DNA from: Treponema sp.
GTDB lineage: Bacteria; Spirochaetota; Spirochaetia; Treponematales; Breznakiellaceae
Assembly: GCA_031290455.1 (NCBI GenBank)
Contig: JAITNP010000048.1
Coordinates: 1-32,261 of the forward strand
DNA length: 32,261 nt
Reading direction: 5' to 3'
Shown: positions 20,248-28,281 of the stretch, in pieces
How the letters are laid out: each line of letters opens with the position of its first letter
Position numbering within the stretch: position 1 is the first letter of the stretch
Translations under genes and position numbers: made by a program
The notes under the pieces: generated by a model
Databases searched by the model: none
What the model saw: the letters and a program-made list of their open reading frames with translations, nothing else
What the model was told of the DNA's origin: nothing

Positions 20248-21678
20248 TTATTCAAGCCGTTCCGCCAGCGCGTCAAAACGGGAATTTTCTTCCCCTTCCA
20301 CCGGGAGGCTGCGGAGCCTGCAGCGCACCATACTTCCCGGTGGAAGGGCTTGTTCATGGGGCAGGGTAATCAGCAGTTTTAGATAATTATCAGATACCCC
20401 GGTGGCCAAACCCGAAGTCCCCGGCCCCTTCACCTTCGATTCAATGATGGCTTCCACCGTTCTTCCCATCCACCGGTGGATATACCCCTGCCGTCCCTGC
20501 TGGCCAAGGACCAGGAGCCGCTCCACCCGGGCAACCGCCTCCCGTTCACTGACCGGTTCCTTGAAATGATATGCCTCGGTGCCGGGCCGGGGGGAATAGG
20601 GAAAGGCATGTATCCAGGCAAACCCAATGCTCCGGCATAATTCGTAGGTTTTTTCAAATTCTGCCTCGGTTTCCCCGGGAAACCCCGTGATAATATCACT
20701 CGCTAAGAAGGGGTCATCTTTGACAGAACGCAAACGACTTACTCCCTGCTCAATAGTATCAGGGGTATAAGGACGCCTCATTTTTTCAAGGATGCGGGAA
20801 CTGCCGGACTGCACGGAAAGGTGAAAATGGGGGCGTATCCGCGGATGAGCCAGGATGGTAATAAAATCCTCCCGCATCCCTTCCGGTTCAAGAGAGGAGA
20901 GCCGCAGCCCTATCCGTTCTGTTCTGTCCAGGAGATACCCCAGAAGCCCTGCAAGGTCCAACCCTGAGCGATACCGGCTAATATTGACCCCGGTTAGCAC
21001 CGCTTCTCCATAGCCCTTGGCTTCCAAGGCCTGCAGGGCGGACAAGACCTGTTCCGCCTCAAGGCTCACCCCCGGCCCCCGTGCCAGGCTGACCCGGCAG
21101 TAGGAACAGCGGTTATCGCATCCGTCCTGAATTTTTAAGAAAGCCCTGGAATGAAAAGAACAATCCGTCTGGTTAAACCGGAACCGTTCATGCTTATGGG
21201 GCGACCATTGGGCTAAGAGGTTCGGTAATACCAGCGATACCATTGCCGGATCCGCTGCCCTGGCATGGGTCTCCCCTCCCATCGCTTCAGAGAGCAATCG
21301 AGGCAGGTCCAGGAGGGCGCTTTTGTGATCCCCCGGAACCACGAAGAGCCGATCTTCATGACAGAAGAGGCCGCCGGCCTCCATTTCCAAAGCCCTCAGG
21401 CGCTCACCCTCTAACTGGGCATAGCAGCCGGTTACGATAATAACAGCCCGGGGATGGTCTCGCAACATTTTCCGGATAATCCTGCGGGCCTTCTGTTCAG
21501 CCTTGGAGGTTACTGTACAGGTGTTGACCACGAGGATATCCGGGACACCGTGCCGGTCAAGGTCCCCTGATTCCCAAGGAAGAATTTCAAAACCTTCACG
21601 CTTAAAGGCATCGGCAATGGATTCACTTTCAAGCTGATTTAACTTGCAGCCCAAAGTATAGGTGGAAAGAGCAAGCAT
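20248..21678 (-). CDS. mtaB: tRNA (N6-L-threonylcarbamoyladenosine-37-C2)-methylthiotransferase MtaB-like
   Basis: A 476-residue radical-SAM methylthiotransferase. The N-terminal MTTase domain begins YTLGCKLNQLESES (first cluster Cys about residue 11; 'TLGCK.N..E' favours MtaB/YqeV over MiaB). It also has VVNTCTVTSKAEQK and VTGCYAQLEGE, which supply the other ligands of the auxiliary [4Fe-4S] cluster. The radical-SAM motif is CDNRCSYCRV (CxxxCxxC) with GRGP-like 'SLARGPGVS' after it, and 'HFHLSVQSGSSRILEKMRR' downstream. A C-terminal TRAM-like region (from 'RTVEAIIESKVKGPGTSG') should bind RNA. It would add the 2-methylthio group to t6A37, and tsaD, which makes t6A, is also in this window. 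It is last in a minus-strand operon, 6 nt after the TPR gene. Confidence 0.9.
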   Translation of the reverse strand: MLALSTYTLGCKLNQLESESIADAFKREGFEILPWESGDLDRHGVPDILVVNTCTVTSKAEQKARRIIRKMLRDHPRAVIIVTGCYAQLEGERLRALEMEAGGLFCHEDRLFVVPGDHKSALLDLPRLLSEAMGGETHARAADPAMVSLVLPNLLAQWSPHKHERFRFNQTDCSFHSRAFLKIQDGCDNRCSYCRVSLARGPGVSLEAEQVLSALQALEAKGYGEAVLTGVNISRYRSGLDLAGLLGYLLDRTERIGLRLSSLEPEGMREDFITILAHPRIRPHFHLSVQSGSSRILEKMRRPYTPDTIEQGVSRLRSVKDDPFLASDIITGFPGETEAEFEKTYELCRSIGFAWIHAFPYSPRPGTEAYHFKEPVSEREAVARVERLLVLGQQGRQGYIHRWMGRTVEAIIESKVKGPGTSGLATGVSDNYLKLLITLPHEQALPPGSMVRCRLRSLPVEGEENSRFDALAERLE

Positions 21679-21684
21679 GCAAAT

Positions 21685-22323
21685 CTATCGGGAACCGAGC
21701 TTTTGACGCGCCCGGTCCATCCCTCTGCGGGCATCGACAAGCTGGGCATTCAGGGACAGGGCCCGCTCATAGGCAATGATGGCTTCGGATAAATCCCCGG
21801 CATTTTCCCGGGCATACGCAAGCCGGGTCCACCACGCCGCGTTTCCCGGCAGCCAGTGGACCGCCGTCGAAAGGGCAATATCCGCATGGCGGAACCGGCC
21901 AAGGCGGATATAAATTTCCCCGATAAGATAATACACGGTTTCAATGCGTTGACCCTCGGGAGCAATGTTTATATATTCCTGAAAATACTGTAGGGCCTCG
22001 CTGTTTCGGCCTTCATAATAGCTGATTTCCCCCAGGATCTCGATAATCCGCGGGTCATACCGGCTGAGGCCCCGGCCCAAACGGGCATAATTCAGGGCCT
22101 CCGCATACCGGCCAAGCCGTATAAGGCTCCAGCAAATGACCACATGGGCATCCAGGTTTTGCGGGTTTGTATTGATTTCATTCACACAGATAGCAATGGC
22201 CCGTTCATAATTACCCATTCGGTATTCCGCCAGGGCATCAGGTCTCATCTGGGAAAAAACACACATTCCGGAGAACAGGAGCAAAAAAATGCATACCATA
22301 CTCCCCTTACCCATCGTTTTCAT
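21685..22323 (-). CDS. Secreted TPR-repeat protein
   Basis: A 212-residue protein with an N-terminal signal sequence (MKTMGKGSMVCIFLLLFSGM, cleavage plausible after CVFSQ) and four to five tetratricopeptide-like units from about residue 30: 'AEYRMGNYERAIAICVNEIN', 'SLIRLGRYAEALNYARLGRG', 'SYYEGRNSEALQYFQEYIN', 'IYIRLGRFRHADIALSTAVH' and 'NAGDLSEAIIAYERALSLN'. TPRs mediate protein-protein contacts, here probably in the periplasm. Its ATG overlaps the bactofilin stop by 4 nt, so the two are co-translated. This suggests an envelope or morphogenesis role, but no partner is defined by sequence. Confidence 0.82.
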   Translation of the reverse strand: MKTMGKGSMVCIFLLLFSGMCVFSQMRPDALAEYRMGNYERAIAICVNEINTNPQNLDAHVVICWSLIRLGRYAEALNYARLGRGLSRYDPRIIEILGEISYYEGRNSEALQYFQEYINIAPEGQRIETVYYLIGEIYIRLGRFRHADIALSTAVHWLPGNAAWWTRLAYARENAGDLSEAIIAYERALSLNAQLVDARRGMDRARQKLGSR

Positions 22324-22685
22324 ATTGGTGAACTTTTTTCAGGCATGGTACAGGATCCATTAAACAGGCATCCGATTTCCATACCAATTTCCGGGGTGAT
22401 GATGTTTCCCCGCAGTTTTCCCGTGCCCGTTACTTCCACCCTATCGGCAGCGGTTACATCGCCCGTTACCGAACCCCGGATTATCACCCTCGGCGCGGTT
22501 ATGGTAGCATCTACCACCGCCGCCTCATCAACCACCAGCATCCCCGTGGCAATGATTTCCCCGACAAGCTTGCCTCGGATAAGAAAGGGCTTTTCAAAAC
22601 TGAGGGTCCCGGAAAAATCAATATCAGCGGATAAAATAGTATCAAAATCTTCATCATCCAGTTCTTCGTTATGAATATCGGTCAT
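22320..22685 (-). CDS. Bactofilin family cytoskeletal protein
   Basis: A 121-residue protein with an acidic N-terminal tail (HNEELDDEDFDTILSADIDF) and a DUF583/bactofilin beta-helix core made of short repeating strands: 'GTLSFEKPFLIRGKLVGEI', 'TGMLVVDEAAVVDATI', 'APRVIIRGSVTGDVTA', 'ADRVEVTGTGKLRGNI' and 'TPEIGMEIGCLFNGSC'. Bactofilins polymerise without nucleotide and organise cell shape, motility or envelope functions. The start is supported by a strong GGAGGG site 7-8 nt upstream (minus strand, around 22693-22698). It is first in a bactofilin-TPR-mtaB operon. Size and repeat pattern are typical. Confidence 0.9.
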   Translation of the reverse strand: MTDIHNEELDDEDFDTILSADIDFSGTLSFEKPFLIRGKLVGEIIATGMLVVDEAAVVDATITAPRVIIRGSVTGDVTAADRVEVTGTGKLRGNIITPEIGMEIGCLFNGSCTMPEKSSPI

Positions 22686-22754
22686 GCTTACCCTCCGTTA
22701 ATCTAGGTATCTAGCATAAATTTATCGGGCTAAGAACCTCACGTCAATACCTAC

Positions 22755-22783
22755 TTGAGGTATCTTCTATTTTATACTATAAT
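22755..22783 (+). promoter_or_regulatory. Sigma-70-like promoter of the JAMM-helicase gene
   Basis: -35 TTGAGG (22755-22760) and a perfect -10 TATAAT (22778-22783) are separated by 17 nt. Expected start near 22790 leaves a leader of about 25 nt containing AGGAAG (22804-22809) before GTG 22816. Confidence 0.6.
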
Positions 22784-22815
22784 TATATAGGATCCTTATC
22801 TTCAGGAAGCAATGG

Positions 22816-25296
22816 GTGCACGCCATAAAACGTTTTTCCGAACCATGCAGAGCGCAGCTCAAAGCCGAAATTAAGGACGCCGGGGGGAATGAGGTGTTTG
22901 CCCTGGGGTTCCTTGATGAGCAGGGGCTGGTTGCGAACATTGAGGTCTCGGCCCGGGGTAACGAAGTGTCGGTGCTTGCCTTGACCCAATGGTTTGAACC
23001 TGCGGATACGCCCTTCCCTGATGTGTTCATCCACAATCATCCTTCAGGGGGTTTGACCCCCAGCGATAATGATCTTGTCATAGCGACCCGGGCTGCGGAA
23101 GCAGGGATAGGCTGCTTCATCGTGGATAACCCGGTGGAAAAGGTCTATGTGGTGGCGGAACCCGCCAAGAAACGGATCATTACAAAGCTTGATGCCACCG
23201 GTATTATCGCCGCCCTGGAGGCCGGCGGGGCCATAGCCAAACGGCTCCCTGCCTATGAAACGCGGCAATCCCAGCTTGATTTGATGCGGCTTATTGTCAG
23301 GGGCTTTAACGAGGATGCCCTGGTGGCTGCCGAGGCGGGAACCGGGGTGGGGAAGTCCTTTGCCTACCTGCTCCCCGCCTTGAGCTATGCCCTGCTCAAT
23401 GATGAACGGATCGTCATTTCCACTGCCACCATTACCTTACAGCAGCAGCTCTACGAAAAGGACATACCCCTGGTTACTTCGGCCATGAAAAAGAAGGTTA
23501 AGACCGTCCTCATGAAGGGGCGGGGGAATTACCTCTGCCGCCGCCGGCTTGCGGATGCCCGTAAGGAACCGGACCTGGGCGATGGGGAGCACGAGGATAT
23601 TGCTGCGGTGGCTGCCTGGGCAGAAACCACCCAGACCGGGAGCCGTTCGGACCTTCCCTTCATGCCCAGCGGGGGACTCTGGTCCCGGGTCTGTTCCGAG
23701 ACGGATCTCTGTATGGGCATGCGCTGTGCTGAACGGGAACGCTGTTTTGTGCTTACCCTCCGCAAGGAATCCGCCGACGCCCGGATCATTGTGGTGAATC
23801 ACCACCTCCTCTTTGCGGACCTTGCCGCCCGGCATGAGGGCGCGGGGTATGACAGTGTGGTGGTGCTTCCCCCCTACAAGCGGGTCATCATCGACGAGGC
23901 CCATACGGTGGAAGGGGCGGCCACGTCCTTCTTTTCAAAGGAATTCAGCCGTCTGGGGATATACCGGCATCTTGGGCGGCTCTACCGCAACCGCCGGGGA
24001 AACCGGATGGGCCTCCTGCTCCGCCTAACAGCCCTGGTTTCCAGCGATATCCTTGCCATTGAAGGGAAACTCAGTCAATTCGAAGGGGCGGTTCAAAGTC
24101 TCCGGGACATTGCGGATACCCTGGATAAGTCGGCCCTGGAACTCTGTCAGTATGAGGGGGGCTTTCGTTTAACCCCGTCCCGGGAAGCCCTGATTAAGAC
24201 CGCCCTGGTCCCGCACCTCATTGCCCTTCGTAAAGGCATCACCGCCCTGGTTACAATCATCCGGGATATGCTGGAAAGCCTCTCCTCCAAGTACGAGGAT
24301 GACGCTGCGGTCTGGGAGATCAAATCCATTCTCCGGCGGCTTGGAACCATTGGGACCATCTGCGGTTCTTTTATCGAATTTAAAGAACGGACCGCCGAGG
24401 TTCTATGGATAGAACGGCAGAGCGGCGGTAATGCGACGGACGCACCGGGGACCGGCTGGGTGCGGTTTACGATAACCCCCCTTGCAGTGGCCCCCGCGCT
24501 GCAGGAGGCCCTCTTCGAGCCTCATAAGACCGTGATTTGTGTATCCGCCACCTTAACCGTGGCCAAGTCCTTTGATTACTGGAAAAACCAGTGCGGGCTG
24601 AGTCTTATCACCGAACGGAACGTTTATACCGGGCAGTTCCCCTCCCCCTTTCCATACTCGTCCTCGGTATTGTTGGCAATCCCCGCGGACGCCCCCCTGC
24701 CTGACCAGGGGACCTACCGGGCCTTTGTGGACAAGGCGGCGGCGCAGATGGTCCTCACCGCCGGCGGCTCCGCCCTGGTTCTCTTCACCTCCTACGAGGC
24801 GCTGCGGAGCGCCTACTCCACCGCCCTCCCGATGCTGGAACCCGCGGGGATCCGCTGCCTGAAACAGGGGGATGATGACCGGACCCGGCTTTTGCAGACC
24901 TTTTTACAGGATGAAAAGAGCGTGCTCTTTGCCACGGATTCCTTCTGGGAAGGGGTAGATGCCCCCGGCGATACCCTGCGCCTGGTGATCCTCTGCCGCC
25001 TGCCCTTCAGGACTCCCAACGAACCGGTCTTTGAGGCCCGCTGCGAGGCCCTCCAGGGGCGAGGGGGCAATCCCTTCATGGAATTATCCCTTCCCGAATC
25101 GGTGATGAAGTTCAAGCAGGGTTTTGGACGGCTCATGCGCCGTTCCAGTGATCACGGGGTGGTGGCCGTCCTGGATGGGAGGATACTGCACAAACGGTAC
25201 GGTGAATACTTCCTCCGTTCCCTGCCTAAAACCAAGCAGAGTTTTCATGCATTTGAGACCATTCTCCGGGAGATGGAACGCTTTTTGGAGTCATAG
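22816..25296 (+). CDS. RadC/JAMM-like domain fused to a DinG/XPD-type Fe-S helicase
   Basis: An 826-residue protein. Residues 1 to about 120 form a JAB/MPN-like domain with the metal motif FIHNHPSGGLTPSDND (H73, H75, S83, D86), as in RadC. The rest is a superfamily 2 helicase of the DinG/XPD type: Walker A 'AAEAGTGVGKSFAYLLPA' (about 173-190), 'STATITLQQQL', 'KGRGNYLCRRR' followed by 'DLCMGMRCAERERCF' (four Cys, the likely [4Fe-4S] site), 'VVNHHLLFADL', DEAH box 'VIIDEAHTVEGA' (about 357-368), 'VSATL' and motif VI 'QGFGRLMRRSSDHG'. It should unwind DNA in repair or replication restart. GTG 22816 is chosen because AGGAAG is 6 nt upstream; the nearby ATG 22812 is out of frame. The N-terminal fusion is unusual (see findings). 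Confidence 0.88.
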   Translation: MHAIKRFSEPCRAQLKAEIKDAGGNEVFALGFLDEQGLVANIEVSARGNEVSVLALTQWFEPADTPFPDVFIHNHPSGGLTPSDNDLVIATRAAEAGIGCFIVDNPVEKVYVVAEPAKKRIITKLDATGIIAALEAGGAIAKRLPAYETRQSQLDLMRLIVRGFNEDALVAAEAGTGVGKSFAYLLPALSYALLNDERIVISTATITLQQQLYEKDIPLVTSAMKKKVKTVLMKGRGNYLCRRRLADARKEPDLGDGEHEDIAAVAAWAETTQTGSRSDLPFMPSGGLWSRVCSETDLCMGMRCAERERCFVLTLRKESADARIIVVNHHLLFADLAARHEGAGYDSVVVLPPYKRVIIDEAHTVEGAATSFFSKEFSRLGIYRHLGRLYRNRRGNRMGLLLRLTALVSSDILAIEGKLSQFEGAVQSLRDIADTLDKSALELCQYEGGFRLTPSREALIKTALVPHLIALRKGITALVTIIRDMLESLSSKYEDDAAVWEIKSILRRLGTIGTICGSFIEFKERTAEVLWIERQSGGNATDAPGTGWVRFTITPLAVAPALQEALFEPHKTVICVSATLTVAKSFDYWKNQCGLSLITERNVYTGQFPSPFPYSSSVLLAIPADAPLPDQGTYRAFVDKAAAQMVLTAGGSALVLFTSYEALRSAYSTALPMLEPAGIRCLKQGDDDRTRLLQTFLQDEKSVLFATDSFWEGVDAPGDTLRLVILCRLPFRTPNEPVFEARCEALQGRGGNPFMELSLPESVMKFKQGFGRLMRRSSDHGVVAVLDGRILHKRYGEYFLRSLPKTKQSFHAFETILREMERFLES

Positions 25297-25348
25297 ACAA
25301 AAAATGCCGCGGATGCAAAAAAACACGGTTGACGGTTGACATGATGCA

Positions 25349-25377
25349 TTGACAAGATGTTGAAGGTATAATATACT
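25349..25377 (+). promoter_or_regulatory. Sigma-70-like promoter of the TRAP operon
   Basis: Consensus -35 TTGACA (25349-25354) and -10 TATACT (25372-25377) with 17-nt spacing. A TATAAT at 25367 has no correctly spaced -35. The leader is about 25 nt and contains AAGGAG (25395-25400), 8 nt before ATG 25409. Confidence 0.6.
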
Positions 25378-25408
25378 ACTAAAAATTGTATTTTAAGGAG
25401 AAAATTAT

Positions 25409-26443
25409 ATGAAAAAGATGTTGGCGGCGCTGCTTTGTGCGGCATTGATTTTGATGGCGTGCAGCAAGAAGACTGAAAGCGGCAGTGCTACGGCAACAAA
25501 GGCGGCGCCTGCATTGACCATCACCATGGCTCACAATCAAACTTCCCTTGAAAACCCCTATGCGTTTGGGGCGATCACGTTCAAACAGGTGATGGAGCAG
25601 CTTTCCGGCGGCACGGTGAACGTGGTGGTGCACCACGGTACCTTGGGGGAAAACGAAAACGAGCTGGTCGAAAAGCTGGACATGGGCGCGGTAGACATTA
25701 TCGTGTGCTCCCCCGGGTTTATGACGGCGATTGGTGTGCCCGAAGTGGACATGTTGTCCCTGCTTTACCTGTTCAACAGTTTTGACCACTGGGAAGCCGC
25801 GATGGATGGAGCGTTTGGCAACGCGATGAAAGACATTATCGCCACCAAGACAAACAACCGTTTCCTGGTGCTGGGTTACTGGACCGCCGCAGTGCGCGAT
25901 TACTATGGAAAGAAACCGGTAGTTACCCCGGCGGACTTGCAGGGCATGACCCTTCGCACGCAAACCGCGCCGGTAGTGCAGGATTTTTGGAAGGCCTGCG
26001 GCGCCATTCCCACTTCAGTGGCATGGGGCGAGCTTTATCAGGCATTGCAGCAGGGCGTAGTCGATTCGGCTGAAAATGACTACACCAACTTCATGCTCAA
26101 GGACCACCACAAAACCGCCAACGGTAAATACATCAGCGAAACCCACCATGACTTTACCACGCGCCTGTTTCTGACCTCCGGAACCTTCTGGAACAAGCTG
26201 TCCGACCAGCAAAGGGCATGGGTAACCGAGGCAAGCAAGGCCGCAACCGACGAAGACCGTGTGGTAACCTACCGCATGGCCGATGAGTCCAAGGCCAAGG
26301 TTATTGCCGACGGCGCCATGGTAACCGAGTTTGTCAACGTGGACATTCCCGCGTTCCAGGCAATCGCGCTGCCCATTCAGAACAAGTTTGCAGCCACAAA
26401 CAAGATGGAAAACCTGCTGGAAATGGTTCGCACGACCAGATGA
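25409..26443 (+). CDS. dctP: TRAP transporter substrate-binding lipoprotein (DctP)
   Basis: A 344-residue extracytoplasmic solute receptor. The signal peptide ends in lipobox LMAC (Cys about 18), followed by a Ser/Gly-rich linker. The mature part has the DctP pattern: TITMAHNQTSLENPYAFGA, 'GTVNVVVHHGTLGENENELV', 'LQGMTLRTQTAPVVQDFWKA' (region of the conserved Arg that binds the ligand carboxylate) and 'ELYQALQQGVVDSAENDYTN' (the conserved 'YTALQ.G..D..E' block). It would capture a carboxylate-containing substrate for the two membrane subunits that follow; the substrate is not predictable here. It overlaps dctQ by 4 nt (ATGA), so the operon is tightly coupled. Confidence 0.93.
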   Translation: MKKMLAALLCAALILMACSKKTESGSATATKAAPALTITMAHNQTSLENPYAFGAITFKQVMEQLSGGTVNVVVHHGTLGENENELVEKLDMGAVDIIVCSPGFMTAIGVPEVDMLSLLYLFNSFDHWEAAMDGAFGNAMKDIIATKTNNRFLVLGYWTAAVRDYYGKKPVVTPADLQGMTLRTQTAPVVQDFWKACGAIPTSVAWGELYQALQQGVVDSAENDYTNFMLKDHHKTANGKYISETHHDFTTRLFLTSGTFWNKLSDQQRAWVTEASKAATDEDRVVTYRMADESKAKVIADGAMVTEFVNVDIPAFQAIALPIQNKFAATNKMENLLEMVRTTR

Positions 26444-26922
26444 AAAAAATTATTGCCCTGCTGCAAAAGTTACAAATAGTAGCAGGGGGTATATTTCTAA
26501 CCATCTTTTTGCTCTCGGTAGTTACACAAATATTCGCCCGTTATCTTGGCATCGCGGTTACCTGGACCGAAGACGTTTCGTTGTACGCGTTCATTTGGGC
26601 CGTGTTTATGGGCGCCAGCGCGATGGTGTACGAACGGCGGCATTTCGCCTTCACGTCCTTGAGCGATTCGATAAAATCACGGTCAAAAAAACTCCTCATT
26701 TCACTGTGTATCTCCTTGGCCATGCTGATTTTCGGAGTACTCATGCTGTACTACGGGGTACGCATTTCAAGGCAGTTTTGGAACTACCGCTGGGTAACCA
26801 TAGGCGCATTCAAGCGCGGGCCGGTGTGGCTGTGCCTGCCTATTGCGGGCGCCACCATCGGTTTGTACACCGTGTATCATATAGTCAACGATGTGGGGTT
26901 GTTTTGTAAGGGGAGTACGTAA
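26440..26922 (+). CDS. dctQ: TRAP transporter small permease (DctQ)
   Basis: A 160-residue membrane protein with four predicted transmembrane segments (about 10-32, 45-65, 85-107 and 122-145). The DctQ hallmark 'ARYLGIAVTWTEDVSLYAFIW' (conserved Trp-Thr-Glu-Asp/Glu) is present, followed by 'GASAMVYERRHFAF'. It pairs with DctM to form the sodium-coupled transport core. It overlaps dctP by 4 nt and its stop is immediately followed by the dctM ATG. Confidence 0.92.
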   Translation: MKKIIALLQKLQIVAGGIFLTIFLLSVVTQIFARYLGIAVTWTEDVSLYAFIWAVFMGASAMVYERRHFAFTSLSDSIKSRSKKLLISLCISLAMLIFGVLMLYYGVRISRQFWNYRWVTIGAFKRGPVWLCLPIAGATIGLYTVYHIVNDVGLFCKGST

Positions 26923-28203
26923 ATGGGCGTTCTACTGGTTCTCATGTTTATTGTTTTTATCGCGGTGGGGGTGCCGATTTCCTTTGCCCTCGGAATCGTT
27001 TCTTTTACTGGCATTGCAGCGCTGCCCGGCATTCCAAACATGGTGGTGTTTACCAAAATGTTCAACGGCTTGGGCAGCTTTACCCTGCTGGCAGTACCGC
27101 TGTTTATCCTGGCAGCCAACTTGATGAATGAAGGCTCCATTTCCGATCGGCTTATCAAGGTGAGCACATCCCTGGTGGGGCATGTGCGAGGCGGTTTAGC
27201 CCACGCCAATGTGCTGGTGTCCATGATTTTCGCCGGCATCTCCGGCTCGTCCCAAGCCGACACCGCAGGTATCGGCAAAATCCTGATACCGGCAATGGAA
27301 AACGAAGGGTACGACAAGGAAACCTCCGTCGGCGTAACCGCGGCATCGTCCACCTTGGGCTCGATTATACCCCCAAGTATCACGATGGTCGTGTTTGCCG
27401 GCATTGCCAACGTGAGCACCGGCGGCTTGTTTATGACAGGGCTTTTGCCGGGCATCATGCTAGGGCTTGCCCAAATGGCGGTGATATTTTCCAAGCGTAA
27501 AAACTTTCCCAAGGGCGAGGGTTTACCGATTGCGGTCATTGTGCACCAGATATTCAGCGCCCTGCCGGCACTGATCACGCCGGTTATCCTGATCGGCGGC
27601 ATTGTTACCGGCCTGTTTACGCCCACCGAAGCGGCGGCTATCGCCTGCCTCTACGCCCTCGTTATCAGCATGCTCTTTTACCGCAGTATCAAGGTCAAAG
27701 ACCTGCCGCGTATCCTGGTTGAAACGATGAAGCTGTCATCCCTTTCCCTTTTTGCGTTGGCCACTGCCAACGCCCTGGGCGAACTGATGAGTTATTACCG
27801 CCTGAACGAGGCGGTGCAGGGCTTTTTTGTGTCGATTCCCGGTGGACAGCTCGTGTTTTTGCTTGTGGTGGTACTGTTTTTTATATTTGTCGGCACGTTT
27901 ATGGACGCCATTCCGGCGATGATCCTTTTTGTACCGATTGTCCTTCCTTCTGCATTGACCCTGGGCATTCATCCTATCATGCTGGGTTTGATTGTCTGCA
28001 TCACCTTGTCCCTCGGTCTGGTTACGCCGCCCTATGGTTTGTGCCTGCTCCTTGCCGCCTCAATTAGCGGCATTTCCATTGAGCGCGCCTTTCGGGGTGT
28101 ACTGCCCTACCTCTTGGTGTCCCTCGTGGTGCTGCTTATTTTAGTGGCCTTTCCCGGCTTTTTCCTGCTGATACCCAAAACGCTCTTTCCGGCGCTGTAC
28201 TAA
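26923..28203 (+). CDS. dctM: TRAP transporter large permease (DctM)
   Basis: A 426-residue, strongly hydrophobic transporter with about 12 membrane helices and the DctM signatures 'VPLFILAANLMNEGSISDRL', 'MIFAGISGSSQADTAGIGKI', 'ASSTLGSIIPPSITMVVFAG', 'PTEAAAIACLYAL' and, in the second half, 'LVTPPYGLCLLLAASISG'. It is the ion-coupled translocation subunit. The gene starts directly after the dctQ stop, completing a dctPQM operon of normal gene order. No regulator is adjacent. Length is typical. Confidence 0.94.
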   Translation: MGVLLVLMFIVFIAVGVPISFALGIVSFTGIAALPGIPNMVVFTKMFNGLGSFTLLAVPLFILAANLMNEGSISDRLIKVSTSLVGHVRGGLAHANVLVSMIFAGISGSSQADTAGIGKILIPAMENEGYDKETSVGVTAASSTLGSIIPPSITMVVFAGIANVSTGGLFMTGLLPGIMLGLAQMAVIFSKRKNFPKGEGLPIAVIVHQIFSALPALITPVILIGGIVTGLFTPTEAAAIACLYALVISMLFYRSIKVKDLPRILVETMKLSSLSLFALATANALGELMSYYRLNEAVQGFFVSIPGGQLVFLLVVVLFFIFVGTFMDAIPAMILFVPIVLPSALTLGIHPIMLGLIVCITLSLGLVTPPYGLCLLLAASISGISIERAFRGVLPYLLVSLVVLLILVAFPGFFLLIPKTLFPALY

Positions 28204-28281
28204 TTATGGTCATATTCTGTTCCTCTCTCCATACAGATTCATCCCTGAGCTGCTATCATGGATATATGAAAAAGAAGTCTC

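Noticed and set aside
20144-20386. Possible protein encoded after the cobalamin riboswitch
   Set aside because: The translation has no family or signal features, overlaps the mtaB 3' end antisense and spans the terminator-like hairpin.
25336-25372. TTGACA at 25336 or 25349 paired with TATAAT at 25367 as the dctP promoter
   Set aside because: Spacing is 25 or 12 nt; the TTGACA at 25349 with TATACT at 25372 has the correct 17 nt.
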